Below, in pieces: positions 45,411-59,700 of a stretch of DNA of 64,000 bases (positions are counted from its first letter, which is position 1; each line of letters starts with the position of its first letter). The stretch is from the NCBI RefSeq assembly GCF_011397635.1, contig NC_064771.1, positions 16,865,379-16,929,378 on the forward strand, written 5' to 3'. The notes below the pieces were generated by a model, which was given only the letters and a program-made list of their open reading frames with translations, was not told the DNA's origin and searched no databases. The stretch comes from Epinephelus fuscoguttatus. Lineage: Eukaryota > Chordata > Actinopteri > Perciformes > Serranidae. Both the position numbers and the translations under genes were made by a program.

Positions 45411-48400
45411 GTGAGATGCCTTATTCTTCTGTTCACGTCCTAGTTTCGAGCTTGCAGCTGCTGGGCAATGCATGCTGAGTGAATTTCTGTGTAAAACCAT
45501 ATAAAGCTCCATATGCATAAATGATTTATTATTGATTTTCTGCTGAACCTCAGAGAGCTTCCTGCAAAAAGCCTGCGTAATTCAATCGACTGAAATCCAT
45601 CTGGCTGATGACGCTTTGCTATCTAAATCTATTTCAAACTCACCATTTGTAAAGTGAGTAAATGTAGTTCAGTCTATATAGGTTTCTTAAACTGGTCCCT
45701 GATTATGAGTTTAAATGTTTCACTGAGCTGCATCAGGTGTACGCTGCTCTGACACACAATGAGGCAGAGGTAACACGACCCCTGCTGTGGTGCTGGTGTT
45801 TTTCCTACACAGCAGCTCCTAACGTTCGGTGTAATAGATTTGGCTAATACCACGGAATATTAAAACCATGCCTGGATTAATTTGTCGCCTGCATTTGGTG
45901 CGTGTTCAAGAGCCAGGATTTGGGTTATCATCCAGATAAGTCTGTCAAGCATATTGGCTGTAATGAATTTCTCTGCGGCCCGGCACTCCTCCATATGTCA
46001 AATGACAAAAACGCTCATGGGCACATTTGCATATCCTGTGGTTTGGGGATTATCTCTTTTGGGATGGCTGATGTGCCTCACTCCACCCATGACCCCCACC
46101 CATTAGTTGTTTATGGTCCTTTTTGTGAAAGTAGTTCCTTGCAAGTCAGGAGACAAGGGACAACTCCTAAGAGAGACCCTATTTGCTTCTTATCAGCCCA
46201 TTGTAATCCGTCATTGCTTTTTCTCCTGTGTAAAGTTATTGACTTAACTATTACTCAGATCCTTTGAGCACGGTAGGCTCAGGTGTTTGTCTCGTTTTCA
46301 ACCCCAAGTTAAGCTCAGAGTGTGTATTTGAGCTCACGGGCTTAGGAGTAAAAATAACGTCAGTTTCTTTTCCTGTTAGACGTGCTTCTCTGTGTGCCTG
46401 TCTAAATGTTGACAAATCAGACTGAGCTGCAGCAAATGATCACACCATTTGCAAATAACAGTAAAAAAGGGGTGGATGCAAATGGTGAGGTAACCTAACC
46501 GGTATCAGAAATAAATACGCAACTGTACAGTGTGCCCTGATGAGCATGTAGGAGGTATCTGTTTCAGCTCATGTATTTGTCTCAGTGTTGTCATGAAGCA
46601 GTAAGAATAATCTAGTGTCACTTGCAGTGTATGTAATCCATTTTAAAACGTGTTCCTTTTTGTTTTAAAATGTTAATTTTAGATATGGGGTTGAATCAGG
46701 CAACATTTTTAATTTAGAGTAGGGATGAGATGATGGGGGTTGGCAATATCACTGGAGAGCTTGTTTCTGGCTCACAGTGAATAAATCCTCACACTTATGG
46801 CACTGCTGTAGTGGTTTAAGCGGGGCTTTATTATAACAATATTTCCTTTAACTTTATTATTATAACAGTATGTCATTATACCAGTACTTCATTTAATGTA
46901 ATTGTATAACAGTAGGCACTTTGTTAAACTTCATTGTAAATGTAGTTTATTTAGTAGTATTTTAGTAAACTACAGTAGTTTTTCTAAATCAATAAAATGG
47001 TGGTTACTGGACAATCAAACATGTTGTCATGATCTGAATTAGTGGATAAGTCCTCATTTCATTACCATATGTTGGGGCTTATGTGCTTTTGTGTAGTACG
47101 TTTTCCTTAACCCTTTCAAACCTGGATCGACATCACTTTTCTTAGGCTGCTTTCAAACGTCATTCAAAAGTGTTTAAACCTTTGAACCCTGAGCAGATCA
47201 GCTTGATTTTCTTCAGAAACATGGAGAAAAAAAGGTAATAAGCAACTTTGCAAGAAACGTCCTACAAATTGCAAGAAAACAGAAGATTTAGAACATAGAA
47301 ATTGCATAAATATTGATAATAACAATAATTAGAAATAAGCTAGCAATTTTTTTTTTTTTTGGCAAATTTTTAGTTTTAGGGTTTTTTGGACTTTTTATTT
47401 TTTTGCTAATTTTCTGGTAATTTTCTTGTACTTTTTTGGTATTTTTTTAGGTAATTTTCTTGTTTGTTTGGGGGGTTTTTTGCTGTTTTTTTTAGGTAGT
47501 TTTCTTGTTCTTTTTAATAATGTCTTCTCATGTTGCTCATTGTCTTCTTCCCATGTTTTTGATGGAATTCAAGACAGTTTTCTCAGGTTTCAAAGGGTTA
47601 CTGTGCTTTGGTGTTATGGCGATGTCACTGTCTTGCTAATTGTGTTTGTGTGCTGTTGTCCTTGCTTATGTGCTTTGTTTTGTGCTCTCGTGTGTGTTTG
47701 TTTGTGGCTATGTGCTTTGGTCTATGCTGTACTTTTGTATAGTGCATTCTTAAATTTTTTGGTTATATGGTTAGGTCATTGTTTTAGTAACAGTGCTTAT
47801 GTCTTGTTGTTTTGCCTACAGTATGTGCCTTGTTGCTGGTGCTTTTGTCTGCTGTGCCTGCTCTCTGCTCACGTGCCCTTCTATGGACATGCCATCAATC
47901 TGTTTTTTATCTGTGCTTATGTGTTTTTATTTTGTCTTTTTCTTATATACACTCACACCACCAACCCTGCATGGCTTAATCTGGCACATTTACGTGACTT
48001 AAGTCATCATGTTCATTAATATGCACTGTCCCTTTCTAAATAAAATAAACATACACATAAACTTACACACCAACCGTAACAAATGCGAAAGATTTAAATC
48101 AAGCGTTGGCATAATTCATATCAAAAGGTAGGATGCTGTTTCAAATAGTTGAAGAGCCTGGCTTTTTTAGGTTGTTTTTCACTAAAAAGGATGTTCACTA
48201 AAAAAAAGATGTGTCCTATGAGGTAATAAAAATATTTGTTTCTTAACAAGGAAATCATGGAATTATGATATCACCCCATGCTATCTTAATTTCAACTCTT
48301 TTTGGCGAACTCTGATCAAGGCCTTTGAGTGAGGATGTGAACTTGTTGGTACTCCATACACACAGAGTGTGACTCTGGCTCACTAATGCTTGTTAATCCC

Positions 48401-51400
48401 TTCTCTCCCAGTTCAAAGCGCCTCTATTGCCCCTGATCTGTCCCATGTCTAGCCGTAGGTATCTGTGGCTCCCCAGGCAGGGAATTTTGAAGGATTAAGA
48501 GTAAAATGTATTTTCCTGAGTCAGAGGGACTCCATGGTTTGGGTGCCAAACCACGTACTGCCCATGACCTTGTTTTGAGGGACAGAGGAATGGAGGTTTT
48601 GTCATGTTAGTTTAATGTAAATAGATCCCACCTGTTGTTTTGTTAGGCAGTGCTAAAGGTGAAACATTTACATGACACTTAGGAGTTGATTTTATTTCAA
48701 AGGTGTGGTCCGTTTCACTGTTATTCCACTCTGTTTATTTGGTTTCTGGTGGAGTTCTCCCGCTCCACCTCCCAGCTATCTAGATTCCAGCACTTTCCTT
48801 TGGATCATTGTTTCGTAAAGGTTTTCCTTGGACTGCTAACCAGATTGTGCAGATTGGTTACTTGTGCTTCTCTCTTTGTGTATCCCTATCAGATATCGGG
48901 TTTGCAAGAGCTAATTTGTGCCCAGCAAACTCCTCTCAGATTTCTCCCGCGTTTGTGATTGGAGAGAGAGAGACAGAGGCTTTGGCATGTTTGCCTTTTT
49001 CATTTACAATAAGTAAGCATGCAGCAGACTGACTTATCTTCAGAATTTGTGGAATGTTATATAATGCATGTAACCTTTTTAGAGGATTTGCTTTCATTAG
49101 CTGAAGTCAAGGACCAGTGGGAAAGTCAGGTTTGATCTAACAAGGCCGACATACCACTGAAGTCACAGTGCTGATTGTGTCTTTGCTAAGGTGGCAAATG
49201 GTTCTTTCCTTTCCTATCAGTTCTCAATACATGTGTGCTTTTCATATTTGAATAAGCTTTGCCCTGATATGTCCTTGTATTTCAGTCATCTGTAGATAAA
49301 AGTGGTTTGAATAACTTCCACGCCTGAGTGGCTCAGATTAGTGAAGCTGTACCATGGACCACAACGGTGAAACAAGTATTTTAGCAGTGGTTGAGAAAGC
49401 CACAGGACAGGTCATACTAATTTATAAGCACCTCAGTGAATAACACGTTCAACAATAGAAGTTTAAATTGCCAGTCGGGATGTGAGCCAAGAAGTGGTGT
49501 CAAGAGCTACACTCAGGATGTCACAGGAATTATTTCTCGGCATGATAAACAATGTTTGGTTTAGCTGTTATTTTCTTATTACTTCCACAAGCTTCACAGA
49601 TAATTCTGTTTTCCGGTGAGGCCATACACAGCAGGCATTCTTCAGTACGATTTAGTATTTATATCGTCATGGTTTAGCTGAGGGCTAGGAGCGGGCCTTG
49701 CATGTGTATTGTTATGTACCACTTTGCAAATATCCCAGCAACCTGTCAGACACAGCAGGAAGGTATTCATGAGGTATTTGCATGCGCGTTCGGCTGGTGC
49801 TTGTATGCCAAGCATGCAAATGTTTTCCCCAGAGTTCTTCCAGGATATGATAGTGACCCTACACGTACTGCATTGTGTGTGGGTTGAATATGAGCATGTA
49901 GTCTATTGTGGATCAGCTTTTACATGTATTTCAACAGCAAACATGACGATACATTGATCTGGATCAATCCAATGATGCACAGTGGAAACATTGATGCATA
50001 TCGTCATATTGTCATCATCATACGCCTTTATTTTGAAACTCCCAAGGCATGACTGTGTCCAAGCGGACCTCCCACCTAAACATTCAGTGCCAGCAGCCTA
50101 GCGCCTGGCAGATAATAGTGAGCAGCCAAGAAAGAGACAGTAAGAATATTTACTGATATCGTCTCATATCGATCACAGGCAAAAAATTGTCCTCAAATGT
50201 GAGATGTCCAGCAGGCATGTGCCAAATCTGAGAGTTCACTTATTGAAAAGATCTCCCTAGCCACCACTCACTGGTTTCACTCACTGGTTTCACTCACTGG
50301 TTTTGACCCTAATTCTGCACAAAAGCCACTCCGAACTGCATTGTGGTCATGTCTCCTGTCAGTCGACACTCCCAACCCCACTTTGGCCAGTGTCCCGCCC
50401 CTCACCCGCTGCTTTTATGTACTGCCCCTCTAATCCACAATGGAATGTCCCATGCCCTGAAACATCCCCTCTCTTGAGTTCACTCTTGTGTGTATGTGTT
50501 AATATTTTATACCCTACGATGATTCTGCTTTTTCTTTCATCATCTTTAGCCATCGCACTTGGCCTATAATCATGAGTATCAGAGTTTTGTTTAGAAACTA
50601 TTGTGAAATCCCCTCCAGGAAAGACTCTCACCAAAGGGTATTCTTCTGCATGGGGTTATGCACAACAGCGGTCTGTGTGGAGGCGGTCAGGCGTGCCCCG
50701 GCACTGATTAGACACAAATAGTGGAAACAGAAAAACCACAGTGCCTTCATTGCTCTGCTAAGCAGACAGAGTTGCCTTTGAGTTTAGTTTTTATCTGCCT
50801 CACCACTCTCGCCAGGGGCCACCTATGCTTGTTAGGTGTAATGATGCAAATTATTACATATTACAGTACATGATACAGCATCATAAAACAAAACAGCGTA
50901 AAACAAAACAAAACAAAGGCTGCTTTTTTAAAATGAGCATCAAATGGCAAAAAAGACATACGAACAAATTAGAAATACACGTTCAGCCAAATACTTACAG
51001 AAAGTTCCATTATAAAAAAGTTTAAAGGAATTATTTTAAAGAGGGTTTTAGCTTGAATAACCTTCATGCCAGTAAACTCTGCAGTTACATAGCAAGTTGC
51101 AAGATCTATGAAAGAAAACAATAGAGGTAGTCAGCAGGACTGCAGAGTACATGGTAACAATCAAAACAAGGATGACAACATAAATTTATAATCCAGTGCA
51201 CAGTAGTCGTATGTCCATTCAGTTGTCAAACCAATTTTTAAACACACTGCGGCTTGTACTGCAAAGCAGGATTTAGAGTTAGCGAGGTAACTTCAGGGTT
51301 AACTCTGGGTTTTTCGGTACTACGAAGCTGGTTCTCTCTCTTTTTTTTTAAGATATTTTTTAGGGCTTTTTAGCCTTTAATGTATAGGACAGACAAGCGT

Positions 51401-54400
51401 GAAGGGGGGAGAGAGAGAGGGAGTGACATGCAGCAAAGGGCCACAGGCTGGAGTCGAACCTGGGCCACTGTGGCAACAGCCTTGTACATGGGGCGCCTGC
51501 TCTACCACTAAACCACCAGCGCCCCAAAGCTGGTTCTCTTTTAACGGGGATAAATCATTGTAGCAATTTATGCTGAACAGCTAGTATCGAATCACAACCT
51601 GTCAACAACCCGACCTCTAACCAATCAGATCACTGAAGAAAAATGTATCCATGGACAAAAGTCCGGAGTCTCAGGTAAAAAAAAAAAAAAAAGTAGTGTA
51701 TGTACTCTATTCTGTTCTAGTGATAGCTCATCTCTTATCGTATGAAATAACCTACTTCATTCATGGTTCTGATGATGTCACTCGTAATTAACACTGCCGC
51801 CTCTTCCACATTAACACGTTCGTGGCTGGATAGGAAAATCCAGAGTTGACTTAACTAGCTGGTAACCAGCTTTGTAGTGCCAGTTACCAAGACGACCAAT
51901 GGTAGGGTTAGTCAAGCCAGATAACGAAAAGAATACCTGGGTAAGCTGAACTGGCTTCATAGTACAGGCCTCTGGCAGTCCGTGTAGACCCCATGCACTA
52001 AAATTGAATGTGAATTATGCGTGTTTCCATCAACTGGTTTGAAACGAATAAACTGGGATACGCAAAGCGTAGTTTCGTCAGAAGTTAGCATATAGGCTAC
52101 ACTACGAATGTCTGTAATCTGACAGTAGGAAGAGTATAAGAAGTAGAGGTAGCGATCTGGAAACAAGTCGCCTTCGCCATCCATCCAGAGACTAGGAAAA
52201 AAAAATGGAGAGAGGTCTTAAGGAATTTGTTTTAATAAGTTTTGATTGTTCTTTCACAATAGCTAGTATTGGGCATGTTTCATGCTGTCCAGAGATGAAG
52301 ACAAGTTACAGCATTATGGGATTATATGGGAAGATGCAGACAGATGCTAGAGCACATTCTGCAAAGGGGTTTCCATGTCCCTTTTTGTGCATCATCTTTT
52401 TCAAAACAGCACAAAACCGAACCAAGCGAGCATGAAAACTTTTTTGTTGTGTCGATTTTACCATTTCCATACAGCTTTTATAATGTGATACTTCAAAATG
52501 TGCATGAAAATACATAAAAGGAAGCATGCATGGGGCCAGTTTACCAGCTGTGGAGAGGCCTTTCCTGGGTCTTGGGGCCAAATACAACCGAACTGAAATC
52601 ACATTCACCTCTAGTTTTTAGGTTAGACCTAGAAATAGCCAACAGGCTCTGCTCACAAGACCTGAGGGGCCTGGCACTGCTGTACAGTACAGGCTTAACA
52701 ACTCTGATGTAGGCCATGGATTGCTTCCATATTATAGTAGGTTTACACTGGTCTGGTTGCCTTGGCTGTCACAGCGGTTCACCCAGTCATATGTTATTAT
52801 AGCACACTGCCCGATTCTCTTACTGCAGATGCAATAATGAATAACAGTTCACTGCTTATTCTAACAGTTATGTAAAAATGTCATGAGGACCACAGACACT
52901 CAGTTAAATCCCCCTATCACACTTCAGTTTTCTCACCTCACCCAGCAGAGGTGTTTCTGAATAGCTTCATGGAACAAAATAGTTTTCCGTGAGCCATTGT
53001 GAAACGGAAAGATTTATTCACTCGCCTGACTCTGACCTCGGCCATGAGTTTCTTTTCACCAGTTCAGCCTTTTAAAGACCCCGTTTCTGTTGCGAATCTA
53101 CAGTATGAAAAGGGTTAGCATAGCAGAGATAGAAGTTAGATGCTAAACTTAACATTGCAGTGTTAACCACCACTCAGATCAGTCGCTCCCCTCCTCTCCC
53201 CGAGTACAGCTGGGCTTAATTCACCAAACCCAGATCATAAGCCACGGGGGTTGTCGGGAGTCAGTTTATTAGGAGTTTCAGCCTTCTCAGCCTCCTGAGT
53301 CACAGCTCAGCGTTGCTAAGCAGATCAGCTTGTTTTTATGTGTAACCGATATGAAAAAAGTGCCGGAGAGAGAGAGGCCGCACACAGAACGCGAGGCTCG
53401 GTGAAATGACCGTGTTCACATCGTGAGCTCACTTTGTTGAGGAATAAGTGAGCTGAAACCACAGAAACCTCGCCCCAGCATACTCTCAGGCTCCTTCCCA
53501 GCTAATTTTGTCAGTGATACACGCCTTAAATTATACTGTAATAATGGGTTAGCGTAATTTTTTTGGATGGATGACATTTGTCTACTATTTGGTTGCTCGG
53601 TGCCGCCAATAGTTCTGCAGATACAGGCGCATATCTAGTTGCCAGGTCAGGTCTTTGGTAGCCATGTAACTGAATAGTGAGCATTAACTGGGGCAATGTG
53701 CTAAGGAATTTGTGCAGGTGAAGGCTCGGATGGGATTAGATTTAATTTCACATACGCTAAGATTCGATTTTCCATCTAGAAAAGACTGTTGATCCGAGAA
53801 GTGGTGTTGTTTTTTTATGCTGTGAGGTCCTGTAGTTACTGAAGCGCACATCCCCCTGTTGCCAGGTTACTGACTGTAGGAATATACAGTATGTAGGTGC
53901 ACTTACGTAACCCATTTAACAGCTGAGAGCAGCAAAGTTTTTTTGCACAAACGGCTATTTTGCTGCACATTATGTACATGCATGCATTTAACAAATGTAT
54001 ATTCAGAATGTCAGATTAATGTAACACCTAATGTAAGAATACAAGCCATTTTTATGACTTAAAAAAGGTCTGTGTGGTGAAAACACTATCTGCAGTTGTA
54101 AAGCATTTTTATTTTTCACGTCACATGCAAAGGGAATAAAGGCTGTACCCTTTGCACACTTTAAAATCCTGGTGAACTCACTATTGCTCTGAATTCAATA
54201 AAGTCAGCAACACTTGACGTCTGCAAAAGCTGATTTTCTTCAGGAGGTCAGAAGTTGTTTTTTATTGGTCTTTTTTTGCTCCTGTGATCAAAATCTTTGG
54301 AGTTCATGTCGTTCTGCAGTAAAACTGTCATGTTAGTGAAGTGAACTGCAGAAATGATGCTTATGAGTTTCATGTTTGGCTCAAATACTGGCTTGTTCTT

Positions 54401-56680
54401 CTGCATGTGCTTTTTCCATTGAAGTCAGTGTGCAGACATAGCTGTCCAGTCATTTTCCTCCTTGTGCGGAAAAACTTTGCATTACATAATTTATGACATA
54501 ATCTTAAAGCATCTAGGCAGAACAAATGACAGGGTTATGGGAGAGGGATTTTCCTTCTGTTGCCATGATGAAATTAGTTCTGAATGTTGTATTGCTTTTA
54601 TCTTTCAGGTGAAGGATCTGACCAAGTTTTTGGATCCCAGCGGACTGGGAGTGATCAGCTTTGAAGACTTCCACCGTGGGATCTCTGCAATCAGCAATGG
54701 AGGTGAGTCATGAGATGCAAGTTTTAGATTCAAGGCTTGCTATACATGTCTTTAATTGTTTTCCCTTGAAGGTCTTTATCCAGCGTTCCTTTTCTGTGGA
54801 CTCATTTGGCCCGTTGTATAAGGCTCTGGGGGTTCTACATTTAATGATCTGTGAAACCTCCCTGCTAAAAATATTCTGTCATAAAAATGGCTTGCTTATG
54901 TCATGTGTAATAAATGCAGTAAGCTTTTATTGGACATAATAATGGCTGTATCACAAATCAAAGAGCTGTGATGCATGGTGAAATCCATATTCTGTGCTCT
55001 GATGCTAGTATTTTATCTGCCTGTAGTACTCCATGTGGCTAACCTGCCGTTAACCTAATTCTGCTGTTAATAAAAACTTCAACAGCAGATTCTCGCACCT
55101 CCATTTAGTCTCCAGCATCTGGCTCCATCTCTGCATCCCCCATGGCGCCCAAATATTGTTGTCAACACAGTATGTTCACATCCATCCCTTAGCTGATGGT
55201 AGGGATTTTGAAAAGAAAGGCAGAAGACTGACCCAAATTCTGTGTAACTGGGCTCTAAATGCTGTTAGTCTTTCTTTATCCACTTTGCTGTCCTCCTGTT
55301 CCACTTTATACGCTTTGAAAAACTGCCTTAAGTTGTAGTTGTAAGGACTCGTAAACTGTACTCCTAAAACACGAACAATTTATAAGCTTCTCTTGACAGT
55401 TATGTCACCAGGCTACCTCGGCAGTAAATCTTATCTAAATCTGGAATTGACTTTAGTTCTGAACTACTTCCCATGGTCGTAACAGTTAGTGAAGTGTACA
55501 TGATGGATTAATGCTGCGTTCAAATGCTCCTCAAATGGTGCCATTTTCTGGGTTTGGAATCCATTGTTCCCACTTTCATGTGTTCATGACTTTCAAGTCA
55601 TAATGTGGAAATAACATGGACGCTCCAAAGATGTGTTGTATTTTATTCCTTAGCGTTTAACGCCCCAGTGAAGATTCATGTCGCTATTCAAGTATGCTGA
55701 AACAGTTTGAAGCTTTATGTTACAAAGTAAATACATTTCTAACTAATCTAGATCACTGTACGTGGGCAGCCACTGCCACAACTGTTACAACCTAATTTCA
55801 TAATTATATTTACATGTGAGCACAAGATTGATATCCAGTACGTGAGTAAATAAAAAGTATCTCGCCATCAACAAAACATTTAATTGTATCTGCTATGTTT
55901 CTGTGTATATGATGTCACAGTTGGCAAGTCATGTACCAGAATTTTCACTGAATATCCGCGTTGTTCAGACATGAGGGGGCGTTCAAGTAAATTTTACCTG
56001 TCGCAAGATTATGTACATTGTGTTAGAGGTTAAAAGATGTAAAAAAAAAAAAAAAAAAAAAAAAGAGGGCCCATTTGCACACTTGGAAAGATTATATTTT
56101 AAATAAAGATATTGAGAAACCTTTTATTGCCAAAGACTTTTCTGAGAAGTTCCTTTTTTTTTTTATCATTTTATTTGAAATGAAAGCAGGTTGCCTTTAA
56201 CCATGAATCACTCAACTAAATTCATATTGACACACACTGAAGTGACATCATTACAAATAGTTTCAGCCCCTCAGCAATTTACAACACACGCTGGTCGTGT
56301 TGACATACCGCACAGGTTGTGGTGACGTCACCGCTGCACTGCACTGCTTACCTCAATCCACCCAGCCTATCGATTGGTAGCACTCTTTCTCCAGGCTTTT
56401 CTGGGTTGCACAGCTCTGGTTACTCCGAGCATTAATAAGTCATGCACTGGAAAGCATGAGATACACAGACACATGGGCTTATTGGCAGGAGTTCAGGGCG
56501 GGAGCGGCGGAGAGATGAGGTTTGGGCAGAGAGTCCTGTTCACCTAAATTATTTACTGTCCTCTCTCTCTGGCCTGGCCTCTCTGTTTCACCCGCGTCGC
56601 TAGTCGCAAAGCTGTGTTGTGAGGGCAGATAACACAGACGTGCCTTTACCGGCATATACTGACCAAACATATATGCTTTT

Positions 56681-56733
<53 letters not shown>

Positions 56734-59700
56734 GAATGAGTATTCAACATGCCATACATTTGTGTCATCAAACACATTTCAAGTGCAGCAATTCTTATTA
56801 AAAAATTGGACCTTACTTCAGTGCACTTCCTGTAAATCTTGTGAGGAGCTCCTGTATGTGGTGGGTTGACGGTCCCAATGGTGCTTAAAGGAACATTTCA
56901 GAGAGCAGACATTAAAAAAAAAAAAAAAAAAAAAAAAAATCTGTCATGTACCATTTCAAGTGTCGTCATGTGTCCCTGAAGTTGTTTTGATGGCTTGTTT
57001 GTCTTTGGCGAACTCACATATCACATAAGCATGATGTCATGGGTCAGGATCCAGCCCGGGATCATTATCCCATGATCCTGTTACTCACTGTTTTGTCTTT
57101 ACTGCCTCTCTTCTGCACAATCAGCAAAATGGAAAATGAATCATATAGTTTCCCAATAGTGTGTGAACATCAGACCTCTACTGTAACTTCCCAGGTCACT
57201 CGCTCACACTCACACTGCTGACAGAATTCCACTGTGCTCGTAAAGGCGGGGTGCAGTTTTTTAGACTTTTTTTTTTTTTTAAGATCCGTGTTCTCTGTTA
57301 CAACTTCCCCACCTCCTCTGCTGCAATCAGGCAGCAAAACCTGCTCCTCCAGCTTCAAACCCGTTGTCTAGTTCCAATATAAACATTCATTCTTTGCACC
57401 CCACCTTCATTTTTATTTCATTTCTGCACCACTAGTTACCAGCAGAGGTAGGGTTTAATAACGGCAGGCCCGCAGGCTATGGAAATGCCTGGTCCCCTGT
57501 AGTGGCTGTGGCATGTCTGAAACAATAAAAGTTCGAAATATCTGCGTCCTCTGATATTTTGACATCATGCCAAGACACTGCAGGTGCGTTGCTCAAACAG
57601 AAGCCAGCTCCTCCTGCACGGCCCCACTCGGTGCAGCAGACTCATTTCACTTAATGTGTACAAGTCTCGAAGAGCAACGGCTTACGTAAGAGCAGGGGGC
57701 ACACAAAAACCCTTGGGTGCACTGGCAGTTTTCAAGAACACTGTTTGTGCTCTATTCTCTCAGCAGGGTGCTATTCACAGCTCTGTTTACTAGATACAGG
57801 AGCCACAGTGGCTCCATCTTGTTGCTGTGTCTCAGGTTACACTGCTTGTCTGTGAGTGCTCTCAACAGAGGCCTGTATTGACAAATTTGAATTGGATACG
57901 GGTCGCGTATTGTCCTTTATTTATTGTTTTATTTTGCCCGCACTCTCATTAGATGACATTCTATAGCCCTTGAAATGCGAGTGTAAAAGTTACATAATGT
58001 TTACTGTCACATCACGCTCAGATTGCTGACTGTAAATATGCCAGAGTAGGGCAGCAAGGACACGCGGCCTTAAAGGTGCTGATTGTGCACTTGAGCAAAC
58101 ACATTACAAGCAGAAATATCTGTTTGTCAAACACAGATAGAAACACATATTTACCATCAATCTGTTAAGAGTGGAGTCACATTTATGTCTTTGCATCAAG
58201 AGAGATGGAAGACTTCACATGCCTGCATAAACTTAATGTCTTTGAGAAAATTAAAATGCTTTTCTCTCGCTTATCTAGATCATATTTGAATTTTAAATGA
58301 AGCTATCCAATTCACATTGTGATAAAATACTGCAGATAAAATTGCCCTGTTTTATGCTTAAGGATATGCTCATGCTAATTTAAATAAGTAATTAAAAATC
58401 ACACAGAAACAATGCCATGTGTTATTGAATTATTATATAAACCATTAAGTGATAATGAAAGCATATTATACAGTATTTTACTGTATCTGTTGTAGCAGGA
58501 AATTCTGAGATAAAATTATCAGGCGCCACAATTTTCAGTAGGATGAAGAGACTGGTGTATTGAGTTGCTTTTGTCGCATCATAGATCATCTTTATGAGTT
58601 TGGCAGACATTTAAATGAACATTTTTATGCCGTTAGCCAGAGAGTGGTGCATGAAAAAAGTAATATACAAGATTGCTGTCTCATAATTTTGTGAGTTTCA
58701 GGAATAAGGGCTCCTGGAAATGTAACTTTGTACTTGTTCACAATACAAATGCATATTTGATAATGAACATTGCCAGGCTTGAAAATCTTGATTGTTGGGT
58801 TTAGATTTTTAGTCAAATATTTCATAGCGGGTAACAAACTTTCAGTCTGTTAGTGCTATTTGATTTGATTTATTTCAAACGATGAACAATATTGATATTT
58901 ACATGTCTGAAAAGGAGGAGGAAGAAGTAGCTCTATACACTTGTATGGTCCTATTTAAGATGTATAACTCACAAAAGAAATTATGTACAACCCAACTATC
59001 CAACCAGTGTTAATCATATATAACAAATACTTCATGTTCATCCTACCAACCCTTCCTCATCCTGTCATGATACATTTTATAAAATATAAACATAAATCCA
59101 TACCTGCTCTGACACTTCTTTCTTTATAATAAGTGTTTGGTTGCACATGGGTATTGGCACTGTGCACGCTAGTCTTATGTTTATTGAGCCTCCTTTGCTG
59201 TTTGACTTTATCTGTTTATTCTGCGCACATTAAACCTGCCTCCTTCCTCTCCTCTCTACAGGTCCCGAGCCACAGCTCTACAATGTAAACTACAGTCCAG
59301 GCGATGGAGCTGTGGGCTGTCCAGAAGAGTACGACGAGGTGAGGCGCCGCACAAGAGGCTTAACCTCTCTGTAGTTGTGTATGTGGTCCAGTTGTTGCCT
59401 TCAGTTCCCATCGGCGCATACAGCAGCACAGTGTGAAGGTCACAGGCTGAACTCCCCGTGCACTCGCACTCTTCCCACTGTAATTCACCGAGTGGCTTGC
59501 AGAGCTATCATTACCACTCTGTGAATGTTCCACAGACTGAACACCCTGGTTTGGCTGACACTAAATAGCATCTGGCTGGCTCGGCTTTTGAGTATTCTTT
59601 GACAAATATTGAATTAGCTGGAATGTGCCTGAGTTTTTTACATGTGTGTTTTTACAGTTGTGGTTAGCATATCTGGAATTCCTGGCTCCTCTTGTGCACG

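Larger units (their letters stand above)
45411..54608. other. rab11fip3: rab11fip3 intron after first coding exon
   Basis: A 9.2-kb intron. It holds a MITE at about 47.1-47.6 kb and a tRNA-derived SINE at 51.3-51.5 kb. No other gene was recognised; the longest open frame (47426-48019) is T-rich repeat translation. Confidence 0.65.
54703..59261. other. rab11fip3: rab11fip3 intron 2
   Basis: A 4.56-kb intron with two poly-A runs and an AT microsatellite. No gene or full transposon was recognised. Confidence 0.65.

Noticed and set aside
47426-48019. Long plus-strand open frame of 197 codons
   Set aside because: It is Phe/Leu/Cys-rich translation of T-rich low-complexity DNA in a rab11fip3 intron, starts inside the MITE core, and resembles no family.
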